The position numbers and the translations under genes were made by a program. The notes below the pieces were generated by a model. It was not told the DNA's origin and searched no databases. It saw only the letters and a program-made list of their open reading frames with translations. A DNA stretch of 7,548 bases, from the NCBI GenBank assembly GCA_030620005.1, contig JAUXAJ010000253.1, positions 1-7,548 of the forward strand, given 5' to 3'. This stretch comes from Promethearchaeota archaeon. Lineage in GTDB: Archaea; Asgardarchaeota; Lokiarchaeia; Sigynarchaeales; SOKP01. Position 1 is the stretch's first letter. Every line of letters begins with the position of its first letter. Below, one piece after another: positions 6,597 to 7,548 of the stretch.

Positions 6597-7548
6597 ATGA
6601 CTGCAAATAAAATTTCCATAACGAAAATAGTAAATGAAGACGTAAAGAAGGCCGTTTATTCTGCGCTTGATCTCATAAACGCGAAAAAGCTATTTACAAG
6701 ACCAAACATGAAAGTTCTTATAAAGCCTAATTTATTATCACCAAAAGAACCCGACCGAGCAGTTACTACGCATCCCGCAGTTTTTAGGGCGGTTGTTCAA
6801 TGGGTTAAGCAGTTTAATCCGGAAAAAATAATTGTTGCGGAATCAAGTGGTACCCAAAAGCGTGGTGTAACGGATAATGCGTTCAAAGTTAGCGGTATAA
6901 AAGCTGTTTGCGAGGAAGAAAATGTTGAATGGACTTCCTTCGAGAAAACACCCCGTAAAGTGTATCAAGTAGAAGAGCCTCTTGTTTTAAAGGAAGTTCC
7001 ATCTTCCACATTATTAGAAGAAGTTGATTTAATCGTAAATATACCGAAAATAAAAACGCACGGTCAATGTTTACTAACTTGTTCGATTAAAAATATGTTT
7101 GGTACTTTAATATTAGGTCTTAAAGCGAAAACGCACGCTAGCTTTCCTCGCATTGAAGATTTTAACGCAGCTCTTGCAGATATTTATTCAGTTTCTCAGC
7201 CACAATTAACGATTATAGACGGGTATTATTGTCAAGAGGGTAACGGTCCAGCTTCTGGAGACGTAGTAAAACTAGACTTAATTGTTGCGGGATATGACCC
7301 CGTTGCCTTAGATACAGCAGTATGTAAAATTGTTGAATTTGATCCTAAAGAAGTGTTTCATATTGCGAAAGCCGAACAAAAAGGGTTGGGCACGTCAGAT
7401 TTGGAAACAGTAGAATTCTTAGGAGAATCTATAGATTCAGTGAAACGAAAATTTAAAAAACCAAAGCATCACGGTCGAAACCTCCCCATACCAAAATCTT
7501 TTGGTGAATACATTGGAAAAACCATATTTCGCTCTTCCATTAAATTTG
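6597..7548 (+). CDS. DUF362 domain protein, C-terminus missing
   Basis: The reading frame is open from ATG 6597 to the window edge, giving 317 residues without a stop. It matches the DUF362 family (PF04015), proteins of unknown function common in anaerobic archaea and bacteria, many of which carry a 4Fe-4S ferredoxin domain. Family blocks are VLIKPNLL (40-47), THPAVFRAVVQWV (58-70), AESSG (81-85), DLIVNIPKIKTH (144-155), SIKNMFGTLILG (163-174), IIDGYYCQEGNGP (206-218) and VAGYDPVALDTAVCKIV (230-246), then the GLG at 263-265. No CxxCxxCxxxC cluster is visible up to residue 317; if a ferredoxin domain is present it lies past the edge. The Lys/Arg-rich tail from 283 on looks like a linker. No signal or membrane segment. 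It is divergent from the arabinofuranosidase and has no Shine-Dalgarno site. Family assignment is firm; the role is unknown. Confidence 0.9.
   Translation, partial: MTANKISITKIVNEDVKKAVYSALDLINAKKLFTRPNMKVLIKPNLLSPKEPDRAVTTHPAVFRAVVQWVKQFNPEKIIVAESSGTQKRGVTDNAFKVSGIKAVCEEENVEWTSFEKTPRKVYQVEEPLVLKEVPSSTLLEEVDLIVNIPKIKTHGQCLLTCSIKNMFGTLILGLKAKTHASFPRIEDFNAALADIYSVSQPQLTIIDGYYCQEGNGPASGDVVKLDLIVAGYDPVALDTAVCKIVEFDPKEVFHIAKAEQKGLGTSDLETVEFLGESIDSVKRKFKKPKHHGRNLPIPKSFGEYIGKTIFRSSIKF

Overview
This is an A+T-rich window with six protein genes and short intergenic gaps. I see no tRNA, rRNA, CRISPR array or insertion sequence. Several signs suggest an anaerobic archaeon: TATA-like elements about 35-75 bases upstream of start codons, frequent ATA/AGA codons, mixed ATG/GTG/TTG starts with weak or absent Shine-Dalgarno sites, and no secretion signals on catabolic enzymes. 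An anaerobic bacterium cannot be excluded, because the glycosidase and sulfatase look bacterial in type. No marker gene in the window settles the domain.

Layout, left to right. Positions 1-1290 (minus) hold the N-terminal 430 residues of a GlcD-type FAD-linked oxidase that runs off the left edge. An AT-rich divergent promoter region (1291-1477) separates it from a plus-strand pair. The first gene of the pair is a UroD-superfamily protein (1478-2638, TTG start). It is followed 34 bases later by a Cys-type sulfatase (2673-4199). After a short convergent gap come two minus-strand genes. In transcription order these are a GH51 alpha-L-arabinofuranosidase (6408 down to 4900, GTG start) and, 103 bases further, a small membrane methyltransferase of the isoprenylcysteine/phospholipid methyltransferase type (4796 down to 4290). 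A second divergent promoter region (6409-6596) leads to a DUF362 protein (from 6597), cut off by the right edge.

Inferred joint role: the sulfatase and the arabinofuranosidase both lack signal peptides. Together with the FAD oxidase they would fit cytoplasmic breakdown of imported, sulfated or arabinose-containing oligosaccharides or glycosides. The UroD-like protein is the least explained member. It keeps the His-X-Cys motif of corrinoid-linked methyltransferases but has Ser-His where those enzymes usually have a third metal-binding Cys, and it is tightly paired with the sulfatase. The best candidate for something undescribed is that pair. No transporter, corrinoid protein, sulfatase-maturing enzyme or regulator lies in the window to confirm a pathway.
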